Shown: in pieces, positions 18,015-27,059 of the stretch
Layout: each line of letters opens with the position of its first letter
Numbering within the stretch: position 1 is the stretch's first letter
Origin: Methanobacteriota archaeon
GTDB lineage: Archaea; Thermoplasmatota; Poseidoniia; Poseidoniales; Thalassarchaeaceae
Assembly: GCA_002716085.1 (NCBI GenBank)
Contig: PAYZ01000009.1
Span: forward strand, 91,768 to 155,767
Direction of reading: 5' to 3'
DNA: 64,000 bases
The notes under the pieces: model-generated
Told to the model about the DNA's origin: nothing
Database searches by the model: none
The model's input: the letters and a program-made list of their open reading frames with translations, nothing else
Program-made: the position numbers and the translations under genes

Positions 18015-19789
18015 TCCTCCTCCGAAATTAACCCGGCATCTATGTCAGCCTGCCTAGCTACCTTCTTCCCCTCTTCCACGTCAATGAATGGAAAGAGCAT
18101 CAAACCCATGATGAGAATTACCAGCAGGATCATTATACCGAATCTAGTATCGTATGCAGCAGAGAAAAACGCGAATACGAAGGGGCCAATAACTGCCGCA
18201 GCCTTCCCCATGAACCCGAAGAACCCGAAGAACTCCGTAGTTCTGGATTTTGGAACCAGATATGAGAATAGACTCCTAGCCTGTGCACCAGCAGAACCCT
18301 GCACGAATCCCACCATTGTCCCAAGTAGAAGCCATTGAAGGGTAACTCCGAAATTTAGCGGCCCCCATACATTATCTCTGAGGAAATTTGGCCACCAATC
18401 AATCGGCCCGCCTTCAATCACTGTAATGTGCTCGTCTCCTACTGAGGAATTACCGTCCAAGATACCTCCTCTGAAGGAGAAAGACCATCTGTGACTCTTC
18501 ATTAGTTCCATTTCAGAAGCTAGAATTGAAGCCTCATCGGATGAAATCCTCGTCTTTTCGATGTCAGAGTCAGACCATACATCACCCTCAAGGCTCCCTT
18601 CGATCAAATAGGAGAGAAATGCATTTCTGAAATCCTCGTCCCCCGGACCAGACTTGCTAACCCATCCCGTGACCCCCCTATCGTGGAGGGTGCTGAGCTC
18701 ATACTCATCGGTTTCCTCAATGTAATCATAGCGAAAGTCGAACCTTTCGTGATCGTCTCCTAGGTCCAGAGGGGCGAATCCCGTTGCAATGATTAGAACT
18801 GCCATGTACACCCCTATCGCTCCTCCGAGTACAGCCTTGGTTCCATACCTTACAGCGAGCATACCACCAACTATCGACATGGGTATGGCAATAATGTTCG
18901 CCAATAGGATTAGAGCGATATTCATCACCACGGGAAGCCTAAGGTCATTCTCAGCGAACGAGCTCGCAACACCCCCCACCGTGTGAAGAACGTCATAGAA
19001 CAGAAGATAGGCAAGAAGGTAAATGACTAGAATTCTATATTTCCTAACCTCTCTGAAAGTTCCCTTTACCTCGTTAATTCCGTCTCTCAAGGCCTCCATT
19101 GCAGACTCGTAAGTCTTCTCATTGGGAATCTTCGGCTCGGGTGTATTCCTAAAGAATGGCAGACCGAACCCAAGCCACCATAGAGAAGTTGTAACAAACG
19201 CAAAGGTAAGGGTCCAATCACCATATTCCGAAGTTAGCCCGAACGCACCGGAGCCCATTACAATTAGATGAATGATTAGAATCAGAGATCCTCCTGCAAA
19301 ACCATAGGAATAACCCCAACTAGAGATTTTCTCCATCTGACTTTCATCTGAAAGATAGGGCATGAATGCATAGTAAATCGTGTTTCCACCCGCCATGCCA
19401 ATCTGCCCCATAAGAAAGCAGAAGGCTAGAAGTCTGTAAGCAGAATTCTCATCTAAGTGCGGGGCTATTCCCATGAAAGCAGTGAAGACCACTCCAATAA
19501 TCGTGTAAATCCATACTATCTTCTTCTTTATTGGAATTCTATCGGCAATTGCTCCCAATATTGGACTAGAAATTGCAACAAAGACCATCGATAAACCCAG
19601 TACTGCAGCGTAGAAAGAAGTCCCTGTAACGTTCAATCCAGCAATCTGAGAAGTACCGCCAGTTGCCAGATTGAAGTATCTGGTAATTAGCTGACCGCCA
19701 AGCACCGTGCCCACAGTCAAAGCGAAAGCTTGGTTCGCCCAATCGTACCAGTACCAACTTCTCAGCGACTTATTTTGCTCATCGCTCAT
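18011..19789 (-). CDS. UMF1-family MFS transporter with a large soluble insertion
   Basis: About 592 residues from the chosen start (an in-frame ATG at 19813 would add 8). The N-terminal WYWYDWANQAFALTVGTVL motif and the late RSLFSYLVPKSRTTEFFGF segment, followed by GKAAAVIGPFVF, are hallmarks of the UMF1/Atg22-like branch of the major facilitator superfamily. About 12 transmembrane helices are visible. Between helices 8 and 9 there is an unusual acidic, helix-poor insertion of about 110 residues (starting about DDHERFDFRYD, ending about IDWWPNF). Substrate unknown; fungal Atg22 members export amino acids from vacuoles. It is cotranscribed with the acyltransferase downstream. Confidence 0.8.
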   Translation of the reverse strand: MSDEQNKSLRSWYWYDWANQAFALTVGTVLGGQLITRYFNLATGGTSQIAGLNVTGTSFYAAVLGLSMVFVAISSPILGAIADRIPIKKKIVWIYTIIGVVFTAFMGIAPHLDENSAYRLLAFCFLMGQIGMAGGNTIYYAFMPYLSDESQMEKISSWGYSYGFAGGSLILIIHLIVMGSGAFGLTSEYGDWTLTFAFVTTSLWWLGFGLPFFRNTPEPKIPNEKTYESAMEALRDGINEVKGTFREVRKYRILVIYLLAYLLFYDVLHTVGGVASSFAENDLRLPVVMNIALILLANIIAIPMSIVGGMLAVRYGTKAVLGGAIGVYMAVLIIATGFAPLDLGDDHERFDFRYDYIEETDEYELSTLHDRGVTGWVSKSGPGDEDFRNAFLSYLIEGSLEGDVWSDSDIEKTRISSDEASILASEMELMKSHRWSFSFRGGILDGNSSVGDEHITVIEGGPIDWWPNFLRDNVWGPLNFGVTLQWLLLGTMVGFVQGSAGAQARSLFSYLVPKSRTTEFFGFFGFMGKAAAVIGPFVFAFFSAAYDTRFGIMILLVILIMGLMLFPFIDVEEGKKVARQADIDAGLISEEE

Positions 19790-19892
19790 TCCTTCTATTG
19801 TCCCGAATGACATGCTATCACAATACCGAGGAGACTCACCTGTTTAGTGTATACTACAACATCTGGCGTAACATCAAACCTAATTCATCACG

Positions 19893-19899
19893 TAATATC
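19893..19899 (+). promoter_or_regulatory. TATA-like box supporting the RaSEA start
   Basis: TAATATC lies 26-32 bases before the ATG at 19925. That favours 19925 over the upstream in-frame ATG at 19847 as the real start. Confidence 0.4.
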
Positions 19900-19924
19900 A
19901 AGTGCAAAGGTACCTACGAGTGCC

Positions 19925-21058
19925 ATGGCCAACTCATCGGGAATACTGGGAGATGGTTCGAAAGCCATCAAGATTCACCATCTGATAAAGGCCCCTGAGA
20001 ATAGCCCCGAGTCGATCTCATTCCGAGAATCATGGGATGCTACCAAACCAGTTACTGTGTACAAGACCCCAGAGAATCTACCAGATGGCACTCCCTGCAC
20101 GGCTGCCACAGTAATTCTAAGGACAAAGGGATGTGCATGGTGGTGGAAGTCAGGTTGCACATTCTGTGGCTATTTCAACGATGTTAGAGATGATGTTTCC
20201 ATTCGTGATATGTTCTCTCAGTGGGAATCTGCCAAGGAATCGACAAATAATTTTGAAGGATGCTCAATGGTAAAAGTGTACACATCCGGAACTTTCTTCG
20301 AGGACAGGGAGAATCCACCTGAGTGGCAAGAGTGTGTTCTTAGAGAGACTGCAGAAATGGGACTTCATCTAGTCGTCGAAGCCCAAGCACAGATGTGCAC
20401 TCCAGAGAAAATAAAGTGGGTTGCTGAGAGGCATCCTGGTTGCACCGTGGCTATTGGTTTAGAGGCATACGACGACAAGGTCCTTCGTTTTCATGTCAAC
20501 AAGGGCTTCACTACTAAGCAGTGGCATAGGGCAGTCGAGATGCTTAGAGAGAACGAATTACGAGTAAAGACATACCTAATTTTCAAACCTCCATTCATGT
20601 CAGAGGGAGACGCACTTAACCATACAACAAAATGGATTTCTCAAGTTTCAAAATATTCTGATGAGGTTTCCGTAAATCCGATGAACATACAGAAGAATAC
20701 GGTTGTTGACAGACTTTTCAGGAATGGTGAGTATAGGCCACCCTGGTTATGGTCATTAGTTGAAATGGTAAAACGCTCATATGAAGAGATAAGCAGCTCT
20801 CAATGCAGGATCATTATACATCCGACTGCTGGGGGAAAGATCAGAGGGGCCCATAACTGCGGATCGTGTGACGATGACGTAGTCGCAGCTATCGAAAGAT
20901 TCTCCGTTTCTGCAGATATCGGGGAGTTCGAAGGTCTCGGATGCCAATGCGAGGAACACTGGAAGGCAGAGTTAGGCATTGATCAAACCCTCCCATTGCC
21001 CCTTGGAACAGGAGCATTCAGAAGAGGAAATCCGATAGATCTCGTTCGTGCCCCTTGA
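19925..21058 (+). CDS. raSEA: Archaeosine radical SAM enzyme (RaSEA-like)
   Basis: About 377 residues of the Elp3-like radical SAM group. The cluster motif is KGCAWWWKSGCTFCGYF, which gives CX7CX2C, longer than the usual CX3CX2C. Further family features are KVYTSGTFFEDRE, HLVVEAQAQM, GCTVAIGLEAYDD and RVKTYLIFKPPF, and a Cys-rich C-terminal part (HNCGSCDD and GCQCEEHW) that may bind a second metal. RaSEA works with ArcS to turn preQ0-lysine tRNA into archaeosine at position 15 of archaeal tRNAs. No ArcS gene is seen in this window. The start was set by promoter spacing. Confidence 0.75.
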   Translation: MANSSGILGDGSKAIKIHHLIKAPENSPESISFRESWDATKPVTVYKTPENLPDGTPCTAATVILRTKGCAWWWKSGCTFCGYFNDVRDDVSIRDMFSQWESAKESTNNFEGCSMVKVYTSGTFFEDRENPPEWQECVLRETAEMGLHLVVEAQAQMCTPEKIKWVAERHPGCTVAIGLEAYDDKVLRFHVNKGFTTKQWHRAVEMLRENELRVKTYLIFKPPFMSEGDALNHTTKWISQVSKYSDEVSVNPMNIQKNTVVDRLFRNGEYRPPWLWSLVEMVKRSYEEISSSQCRIIIHPTAGGKIRGAHNCGSCDDDVVAAIERFSVSADIGEFEGLGCQCEEHWKAELGIDQTLPLPLGTGAFRRGNPIDLVRAP

Positions 21059-21132
21059 TGACATCACCAAACCCAATCCGCCCAATGCTTAAGGGCGAAT
21101 CTTTCGTGGTAGTGGCGTAATCTATGAATTAC

Positions 21133-21138
21133 GAGGTG
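21133..21138 (+). promoter_or_regulatory. Shine-Dalgarno site of the small membrane protein gene
   Basis: GAGGTG lies just before the ATGATG start at 21141/21144, showing that this transcript has a leader. Confidence 0.4.
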
Positions 21139-21140
21139 TA

Positions 21141-21422
21141 ATGATGTCCGATGAAGTAGGCTCATTGATTGGAGAATTTATCCAAGGGGAGAGCGAGCCT
21201 CCGTCTTCCTGGGTCTTCTTGGTCTTGGGTTTTGTTTCCACAATAATCTTCCTAATTCTATATGGAATTCTATTTCCAAATAGCGATCTTCCAGTGATTT
21301 CCACAGTACTTCCTGTGTTCGATGGAGTTTTCGACTCAGGAATATGGTTCTTTATCCTGGGAGCGATGATTGGGGTTTTCGCTATTCTTGGAACTATGCT
21401 AACTGAGGCTACTAGTGAGTGA
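21141..21422 (+). CDS. Small two-helix membrane protein, possible partner of the downstream oxidase-like protein
   Basis: 93 residues with two transmembrane helices (about 22-44, starting SSWVFLVLGF, and about 67-87, GIWFFILGAMIGVFAILG). There are no Cys or His, hence no metal site. A GAGGTG ribosome binding site precedes the start. It lies 9 bases before the 553-residue membrane protein, in the same direction, so it may be an accessory subunit. I do not recognise its family. Confidence 0.65.
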   Translation: MMSDEVGSLIGEFIQGESEPPSSWVFLVLGFVSTIIFLILYGILFPNSDLPVISTVLPVFDGVFDSGIWFFILGAMIGVFAILGTMLTEATSE

Positions 21423-21431
21423 GGTGATATC

Positions 21432-23093
21432 TTGGGCCTGCTAACTACGATGACGATATTTTGGGCAGCAACATTAGCGATCTTCTTTTTGTTGAACCGA
21501 GGGATATGGGTTTTCACAGATGTCAGCAAGAGTTTGAGCATGTTCATGCTCGAGAAGGCTCTGGGACCTCCCATAGACTTCGTAGAAGGAAGAAAGGGCT
21601 CAGCTTCGACGACTTGGATAATTCAGGGAGCGCTATGGCTAATCCCAGCATCAATCCTCACCTTCTGCGGACTATGGCTGCAACATGATCCAGATGCCAT
21701 CCATAGCCTGTCATCATGGGGAATGTCTCCTTCATCTTCATCATTGATACTGGCAGGAATTCTAACTGCGAGCTACGGCTCTGGAGGCATGTTATTGAAC
21801 GGAGCTGCAATGCACATTGTACCAGAATTGGGTGGAACGAAATTAGCCAGTGAGAAGAACGCCTCTCTGATGTCTTTCCTCTGGACTCTAGCGGTTGTAG
21901 TTCTAATCATAGGCGCAAATAAGCCGGAGATTCTAGGAGTCAAGATTTTATTCATTGCAACTGGTTTACTTTCTCTTTCTGGCCTTGCTGTAATTGTAAA
22001 CATGCTACTAACTGCAGCCTCTAGAAGTAGGAAGATGCCACTTCCTGCTTGGATGATGATTATGGGAATGATTGCAGGCCCGCTTTCAGTAGTTTCCGTT
22101 GTAATCTCGGGATCATTGGATACCGGGATCGGTCAGTGGCTTGTAACTAGGCTTTCAGGAACATCATTCTCTCTAATGGTGGCCGGAGCTATCCTTTACG
22201 CTGCATCCAGGGGAAGCGGCAATCCCCTCTGGTCAAGGTCACTCGCGGCAGTAACATTAGCTGGAACTGTTCTAACAATTAACTCAGCAGGATTCTTCGA
22301 TGGCGAGGTTGCTTCCAACTTTCTTGCGGTAGACTCAGCTGCTTTCCAACCGTCTAGGAACGAGGTAATTGCAGGCTCATTCCTACTCGCTCTTTCACTG
22401 ATTCCTGTGATTTCTCTTTCTGCAAACGTTTTGGCTACCATGAGAGGGGACGATGTTTTCATGGAGAATCCCGATTCTCCAGGAATGCCAGAGATAAACC
22501 TCGCAGCAATAATGTTAGTTCCAATTTCAGTCGGAGCTCTTTTCGTTCACACAGACTATCTTACTGGAACAAATGACCTCTCCGGGATACAAACATCCCT
22601 TCTTTTGATGGGAGTTTGGCTAGTCTTTATTCCAGCATCACTAGGCTCTACTTTGTGTATTTTCCCAGAGGTATCAGGTAGGAATGTCTTATCGGTCAAC
22701 CGCTCCAGATGGGCCTTCTGGCTAATGACAGGTGGCGCATTCGGTCTAGTATTCACTATGATGTCAGACTTCTCCGACATTTCCCTTGTAGAAGTCGCAG
22801 TAGAGGAAGAGGCCTCTATTTCGAATCGCCTAAGGGTCCTTGGCTCGACTCTTTTCTATGGAACAGTTATCGGGTCAATCTATCACTGCTTGAACATTAT
22901 CAGTGGCTCTTTCAGAGGAAGTATTGTTGGCACTGAATCGACATCTGTTTCATCAACATCAATTTCAAGCCCATATAGGCTCACAAAAGAGACAACAGTT
23001 AGGAAGATATTGGCTCAAAGGGAGGGCAAGCTAGATACCGTGGTAGTTCCGGAAACAGCTTCGGAAGTACCAGGAAGTCCAATAGAGCTCTGA
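21432..23093 (+). CDS. Polytopic membrane protein resembling heme-copper oxidase subunit I but lacking ligand histidines
   Basis: 553 residues with about 12 transmembrane helices, starting at a TTG preceded by GAGGTGA. Three segments look like the periodic helix-loop-helix units of CcoN/NorB/CoxA proteins: GGMLLNGAAMHIVPELGG; AILYAASRGSGNPLWSRSLA; and CIFPEVSGRNVLSVNRSRWAFW. In oxidases these loops (yxxPrxxGxxxxSxxLaxxxFw) follow the helices that carry heme and CuB ligands. Here the matching helices have no His at the low-spin heme position, no HN/HH copper ligands and no HxH motif. The few His present lie in loops or at unrelated positions. If the homology is right, this is a catalytically dead relative. 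The C-terminus (about 50 residues) is soluble. Homology was judged by eye. Confidence 0.5.
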   Translation: MGLLTTMTIFWAATLAIFFLLNRGIWVFTDVSKSLSMFMLEKALGPPIDFVEGRKGSASTTWIIQGALWLIPASILTFCGLWLQHDPDAIHSLSSWGMSPSSSSLILAGILTASYGSGGMLLNGAAMHIVPELGGTKLASEKNASLMSFLWTLAVVVLIIGANKPEILGVKILFIATGLLSLSGLAVIVNMLLTAASRSRKMPLPAWMMIMGMIAGPLSVVSVVISGSLDTGIGQWLVTRLSGTSFSLMVAGAILYAASRGSGNPLWSRSLAAVTLAGTVLTINSAGFFDGEVASNFLAVDSAAFQPSRNEVIAGSFLLALSLIPVISLSANVLATMRGDDVFMENPDSPGMPEINLAAIMLVPISVGALFVHTDYLTGTNDLSGIQTSLLLMGVWLVFIPASLGSTLCIFPEVSGRNVLSVNRSRWAFWLMTGGAFGLVFTMMSDFSDISLVEVAVEEEASISNRLRVLGSTLFYGTVIGSIYHCLNIISGSFRGSIVGTESTSVSSTSISSPYRLTKETTVRKILAQREGKLDTVVVPETASEVPGSPIEL

Positions 23094-23142
23094 AATAACC
23101 ACATACTCCTTGTCTCGATAGGTTCTGCCAGGGGCGGATAGC

Positions 23143-24423
23143 ATGCGCATCGGTCTTGTTGGAAAGCCAAATGTTGGGAAGTCAACAGCCTTTTCAGCAC
23201 TAACTGAAATCCCAGTAGACATAGCCAATTATCCATTTACTACTATTGATCCTAATGTTGGAGTCACTTGGCTGCCACTTCCAGAAGATTGTGCATGTCG
23301 CAGTCTTAGGCAGCGTAGGGAGTCCTCGGGGAGAATCGGTCCAGTCAGTGATGATGACCCCAGAAAGGGTAGCATTTGTTCCCCCAATTCAGGATCTTGT
23401 ACAGGCTTCAAGAGATTGGTTCCAGTAACTCTGATTGATGTAGCTGGCCTGGTTCCAGGAGCTCACGAAGGTAGAGGAAGGGGTAACCAGTTTCTCTCGG
23501 ACTTATCCAGATGTGATGCTCTAGTACAGGTTGTCGACGTTTCAGGCTCAACTGACTTGGAAGGAAATCCAGTCGGATCCGGCGGATCAGATCCATTGGA
23601 GGAACACGTGTTCCTGCTCAAAGAGATCGACTCATGGATTTTCGGAATTATCTCCAATGGTTGGGATAGAGCTTCTAGGAAGGCACAGGCTGAAGGCGAG
23701 AGGGCAATCAAAGAACACTTGATTGGCAGACTCTCAGGAATAGGAGCCAGCGAATCTAACGTCTCAACTGGAATCTCCACATTGCAGAGAGACCATACCA
23801 ACTCAGAACCATCTTCATGGGGGCATGAGGAACTTTTTTTCTTGGCCAGCTCAATTAGGAAGTCGATTTTTCCAATATCAGTAGCTGCCAACAAGTCTGA
23901 CAAGAAGACTTCGGAGGCATCAGATTTGGCTAAAGAAGTAGAATCTAATGGGGGCAAGATGACCTATACTAGCGCAGAAGCCGAGCTTGCATTGCGAAGA
24001 GCATCCAGTTCGGGATTGATTTCATACAACCCTGGGGATTCCACTTTCAATCTAACAGAAAAGGGGGATAAGGAACTCTCAGTCAAGCAGAGGGAGGCTC
24101 TAGAATCAATCTCCGAGTCAATCTCTTCTTGGGAAGGCGGTGGCCTTGTGGGACTAATAGGAGAAGTTGTTTTTGGACAACTCTCTAGAATAGTCACATA
24201 TCCAGTTCAGGACGAGACACATTGGATTGATGGGGATGGAAACTCCCTTCCTGATGCTGTCCTTGCACCATCTGGAACTACCGCTAGGGGCCTCGCCTAC
24301 CAGGTTCATTCAGATCTAGGTGATGGTTTTGTTCGAGCTATAGACGCTAATTCAGGCAGGATTATTGGTGCGGATCAAGAGCTAAATGACGGAGACATAA
24401 TCAGCATTCAAGCCAAAATCTAG
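23143..24423 (+). CDS. ychF: YchF/Obg-like P-loop NTPase with TGS domain (archaeal type)
   Basis: A 426-residue translation-associated P-loop NTPase. G1 is GLVGKPNVGKST and the switch region is NYPFTTIDPNVG. G3 is LIDVAGLVPGAHEGRGRGNQFL, with the non-catalytic substitution typical of the Obg-like group. AANKSDKK fills the G4 position (NKxD). The C-terminal TGS-like domain (about 360-426) ends in DGDIISIQAKI. Family members bind ribosomes and, for YchF/OLA1, prefer ATP; the classical NKxD here leaves GTP possible. It is monocistronic-looking and ends 2 bases before the convergent gene at 24426. Confidence 0.88.
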   Translation: MRIGLVGKPNVGKSTAFSALTEIPVDIANYPFTTIDPNVGVTWLPLPEDCACRSLRQRRESSGRIGPVSDDDPRKGSICSPNSGSCTGFKRLVPVTLIDVAGLVPGAHEGRGRGNQFLSDLSRCDALVQVVDVSGSTDLEGNPVGSGGSDPLEEHVFLLKEIDSWIFGIISNGWDRASRKAQAEGERAIKEHLIGRLSGIGASESNVSTGISTLQRDHTNSEPSSWGHEELFFLASSIRKSIFPISVAANKSDKKTSEASDLAKEVESNGGKMTYTSAEAELALRRASSSGLISYNPGDSTFNLTEKGDKELSVKQREALESISESISSWEGGGLVGLIGEVVFGQLSRIVTYPVQDETHWIDGDGNSLPDAVLAPSGTTARGLAYQVHSDLGDGFVRAIDANSGRIIGADQELNDGDIISIQAKI

Positions 24424-24425
24424 AT

Positions 24426-25094
24426 CTACTCAGCATCGATTGTCAAATTGTAGAAAACTGCGGTCCAGTTTATTTCGAAGTCCTCATCATTGTCGATAAT
24501 CCCCCCAGCAACGGGAACTGGGGCATTTTCGATTGTTGCAGTAATTGTCGCAGACCACTCCCCTCTTCCATTTCCGCCATCATTCCACAACTGCCTAATT
24601 TCACCCTCACTCATCTCCTCTTCAGAATATTCCGATCCAGAATAGTTCTCAGTAACATCCCATCTGATTGTGAAACCCCCCTCTCCTCCTCCGGAGCAGT
24701 CTCCTTCTGCATTCTGATCCTCCACCCCTTCTATTTCGCTCAGCTCGCTTTGCCCCTCAACACTGTCTGTAAACCCTGGACCAGGATCGTCGTTATCGAA
24801 ACAGGAAACTTGCAACTCTACGTATCCAATGCTCATACCAGGCTCCACTATCAAGTCGAAAGTTGTCTCATAACTATCACCGTCTCCTAAGGTTACTGAC
24901 TCACTTTGAGTATTCTCACTCTCCTCAAAACTCACCTTAAGGGTTCCAGTCAACCCAGAAGAACCTCCTGCGATATCTCCTTCAACTAACGAAGGAAGAG
25001 CTGCGAAATAAACAGGAAAGGCTACTAGGAACACAACAGTACCAGCAAGAGTCTTCACCTTTTGAGGGGTATCTACTAGATCTTGGAAGTCCAT
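24426..25094 (-). CDS. Membrane-anchored acidic exported protein of unknown function
   Basis: 222 residues. A short cytoplasmic N-terminus and one transmembrane or signal-anchor helix (about 15-36, LAGTVVFLVAFPVYFAALP) precede an acidic Ser/Glu/Gly-rich, probably beta-rich extracellular domain. The domain has two well-separated Cys (SCFDND and GDCSGG) that could form a disulfide, and a possible N-glycosylation site (NYSGS). No family recognised. It is convergent with ychF. Confidence 0.65.
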   Translation of the reverse strand: MDFQDLVDTPQKVKTLAGTVVFLVAFPVYFAALPSLVEGDIAGGSSGLTGTLKVSFEESENTQSESVTLGDGDSYETTFDLIVEPGMSIGYVELQVSCFDNDDPGPGFTDSVEGQSELSEIEGVEDQNAEGDCSGGGEGGFTIRWDVTENYSGSEYSEEEMSEGEIRQLWNDGGNGRGEWSATITATIENAPVPVAGGIIDNDEDFEINWTAVFYNLTIDAE

Positions 25095-25181
25095 GCTCCT
25101 CTATTGTGTCGTCTTAGGTCACCCTTTCAAACACTATGCCGTTTTTACTTTCAGAATTGTGAAAACTATCAGAATGGGAAT

Positions 25182-25679
25182 CTAACTGGGGTTTTCTTTC
25201 CATCTCTTGATATCGACTCCTTCTTGAGAGAATAATTTCCTCGACTTTCTGAATTCTGGGAGGAGATATCCAACAACTGACCTCTCCATAAAAGTCCATT
25301 TCCACGGGCACCTAGGTAGAAGATCTACCCATTCATTTAGCAAACCTCTCCATAAAGAAGCATCCACAGTTTCCGGGATTCTGAAGGAAACAAATGACAA
25401 GCGACCTGCAGATCCAGGAACATAGCTCCATGTTCGAATGGATAACCCTTCAATCTCTCCTTCATCAAATGATAGCCCAAAGACTCTAGTCCTATTTGCA
25501 AGAGGTACGATAATTGCCCATCTATGTACCATTGTCGTTTCCTCGAAACGACTCATTTTCCAACCATGGTTTTCACCTATTACGCGCATCGCCCTGATTG
25601 CTTCAGTTGGCACCACGCTCACTGGAATCTCAAGCGTCCGCTCCATTAGTATCGGCCCACCCTCGAGGCCCTCGCCCAT
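25182..25679 (-). CDS. Conserved-looking hypothetical protein downstream of the ribosomal protein P1 gene
   Basis: A 165-residue soluble protein with mixed alpha/beta character and no signal peptide. It is Trp-rich (for example LWRGLLNEWVDLLPRCPWKWTF). It starts 34 bases after the end of rpl12 in the same direction, so it may be cotranscribed with the ribosomal operon. No motif or family recognised. The sequence between its start and rpl12 shows no strong ribosome binding site, so an internal start is possible. Confidence 0.55.
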   Translation of the reverse strand: MGEGLEGGPILMERTLEIPVSVVPTEAIRAMRVIGENHGWKMSRFEETTMVHRWAIIVPLANRTRVFGLSFDEGEIEGLSIRTWSYVPGSAGRLSFVSFRIPETVDASLWRGLLNEWVDLLPRCPWKWTFMERSVVGYLLPEFRKSRKLFSQEGVDIKRWKENPS

Positions 25680-25712
25680 AGCGGCTTCGCGTCGTAAGTT
25701 CTAATCGTTCAT

Positions 25713-26027
25713 TCAGCCGAACAGGGAGCCCAGGCCCTCGAACCCGCCCGCTTCTTCCTCTGGCTCTTCAGCTGCCTCTTCCTCAGCAGGAGCAGCATCA
25801 GCCGCCCCTCCACTGGAAGAAGCAGACGGAGCAGCAGAGGCCACTGGGGCGGCGACCGAGGTCGCCATGGCCTCATCGATGTCCACGGAGCCTAGAGAAG
25901 CTACCAAGGCCTTCACTCTGGCCCCGTCAGCCTCAACTCCTGCGGCCTTCAGCACTGAGCTTACAGCCTTGTCATCGATGCCCTTTCCTGCAGAATGCAA
26001 CAACATTGCAGCATACACATATTCCAT
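25713..26027 (-). CDS. rpl12: Ribosomal protein P1 (archaeal L12)
   Basis: 104 residues from [18 protein letters not shown], the canonical archaeal P1 start; an upstream in-frame start at 26039 would add 4 residues. The helical N-terminal dimerisation domain is followed by an Ala/Ser hinge, an acidic Glu run and the C-terminal tail [11 protein letters not shown] that recruits translation factors. It is the last ribosomal gene of the L11-L1-L10-P1 run. A GGTGA lies 5 bases before the chosen ATG. Confidence 0.95.
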   Translation of the reverse strand: MEYVYAAMLLHSAGKGIDDKAVSSVLKAAGVEADGARVKALVASLGSVDIDEAMATSVAAPVASAAPSASSSGGAADAAPAEEEAAEEPEEEAGGFEGLGSLFG

Positions 26028-26042
26028 TTCATTCACCATTTT

Positions 26043-27059
26043 TCATCCGAAGAGATCGCCAAGTCCTCCGAACTCAGCTTCTTCTTCCTCTTCCTCCTCC
26101 TCGTTGGAAGAGCCATCCTCTGACTCTTCCGACTTCGTCGCTTCGGAAACCGCGACTTCAGCGCTCTGAGATGCTGCTCCTATAGCAGCTAGCAGCTCTT
26201 CGTCGAGAGCTGAGGAATCTAGTTGTCCGGCAAGGGACAGAGCTCGAGTGCGTGCACTCGAAAGAATGGCCGTAGCAGTTTTTTCGTTGATAATTTCTGC
26301 CTCCATAGCCACTGAAAGCGACTCTGATGAGGCCTTGGAAAGAAGAGTAGGAAGTGTTGTTGAGGAAAGCCATCGCACATTGCATGCAAGGTTGAATGCA
26401 CCTGAAGTAGCACTCAAGATATCGTTCCTTAGGCCATCCGTGTCCAAGTCAAGATCAGAGGATGAGAAAATGTGACCCTCCTCTATCGCTCCAGTGAGTA
26501 TCAGTCCAATTTCAATTGGGTTAACTCCAAGCTTTGAAAGCATAATTCCCAAATCTGCGGAAATTTCCTCCCCTTTCGAGAAGGTAGTAGCCTTCTGAAT
26601 CGCAACCTTCCCTTTGTCTATCTTTGCTGGAATTCCTACGGCATTGAATTCTCCTACAATAGGTCCCGGACCGAACTCAGTTGGTCCAGCCGGAATTGTT
26701 ACGTCGTCAGGGAACGTTTCTCCTGCCTTAGCAGCCCTTCCTTGGCGTGTCTTCTCCAATTCTCCGAAGATCTCGAAGGCATTCATTGAATCACTATGAA
26801 CTACGCAAGGCTGATCAGCTCCATCAAGAAGAATCTCAATCTCATCAGGTGATCTCCCTGCTTCATTCCATGCAATTCTCATCAGAGACTTCTTTGCCAT
26901 AGTAATTGACATCCTTTCCCTGAGTGTTTTCCTCATATCTATCATGTTCTTTGCGGGAACTCCAGAGACATCGATCACTGCAACTACTCCATCGCTGCTG
27001 AAAATCTCAGTCAGCTCAGAGACACTATCTTTCTTCCAACCTGCAACTTTCGGAATCAT
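26043..27059 (-). CDS. rpl10: Ribosomal protein uL10 (P0)
   Basis: A 338-residue stalk base protein. The N-terminal RNA-binding domain (for example ERMSITMAKKSLMRIAWNEAG) is followed by the archaeal/eukaryotic insertion domain with PAGPTEFGPGPIVGEFNAVGIPAKI. P1-binding helices and an acidic Glu-rich tail end in FGGLGDLFG, matching the P1 tail. The ATG overlaps the rpl1 stop (ATGA), and a GAGGTGG lies just upstream. It binds 23S rRNA near the L11 site and carries P1 dimers. Confidence 0.95.
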   Translation of the reverse strand: MIPKVAGWKKDSVSELTEIFSSDGVVAVIDVSGVPAKNMIDMRKTLRERMSITMAKKSLMRIAWNEAGRSPDEIEILLDGADQPCVVHSDSMNAFEIFGELEKTRQGRAAKAGETFPDDVTIPAGPTEFGPGPIVGEFNAVGIPAKIDKGKVAIQKATTFSKGEEISADLGIMLSKLGVNPIEIGLILTGAIEEGHIFSSSDLDLDTDGLRNDILSATSGAFNLACNVRWLSSTTLPTLLSKASSESLSVAMEAEIINEKTATAILSSARTRALSLAGQLDSSALDEELLAAIGAASQSAEVAVSEATKSEESEDGSSNEEEEEEEEAEFGGLGDLFG

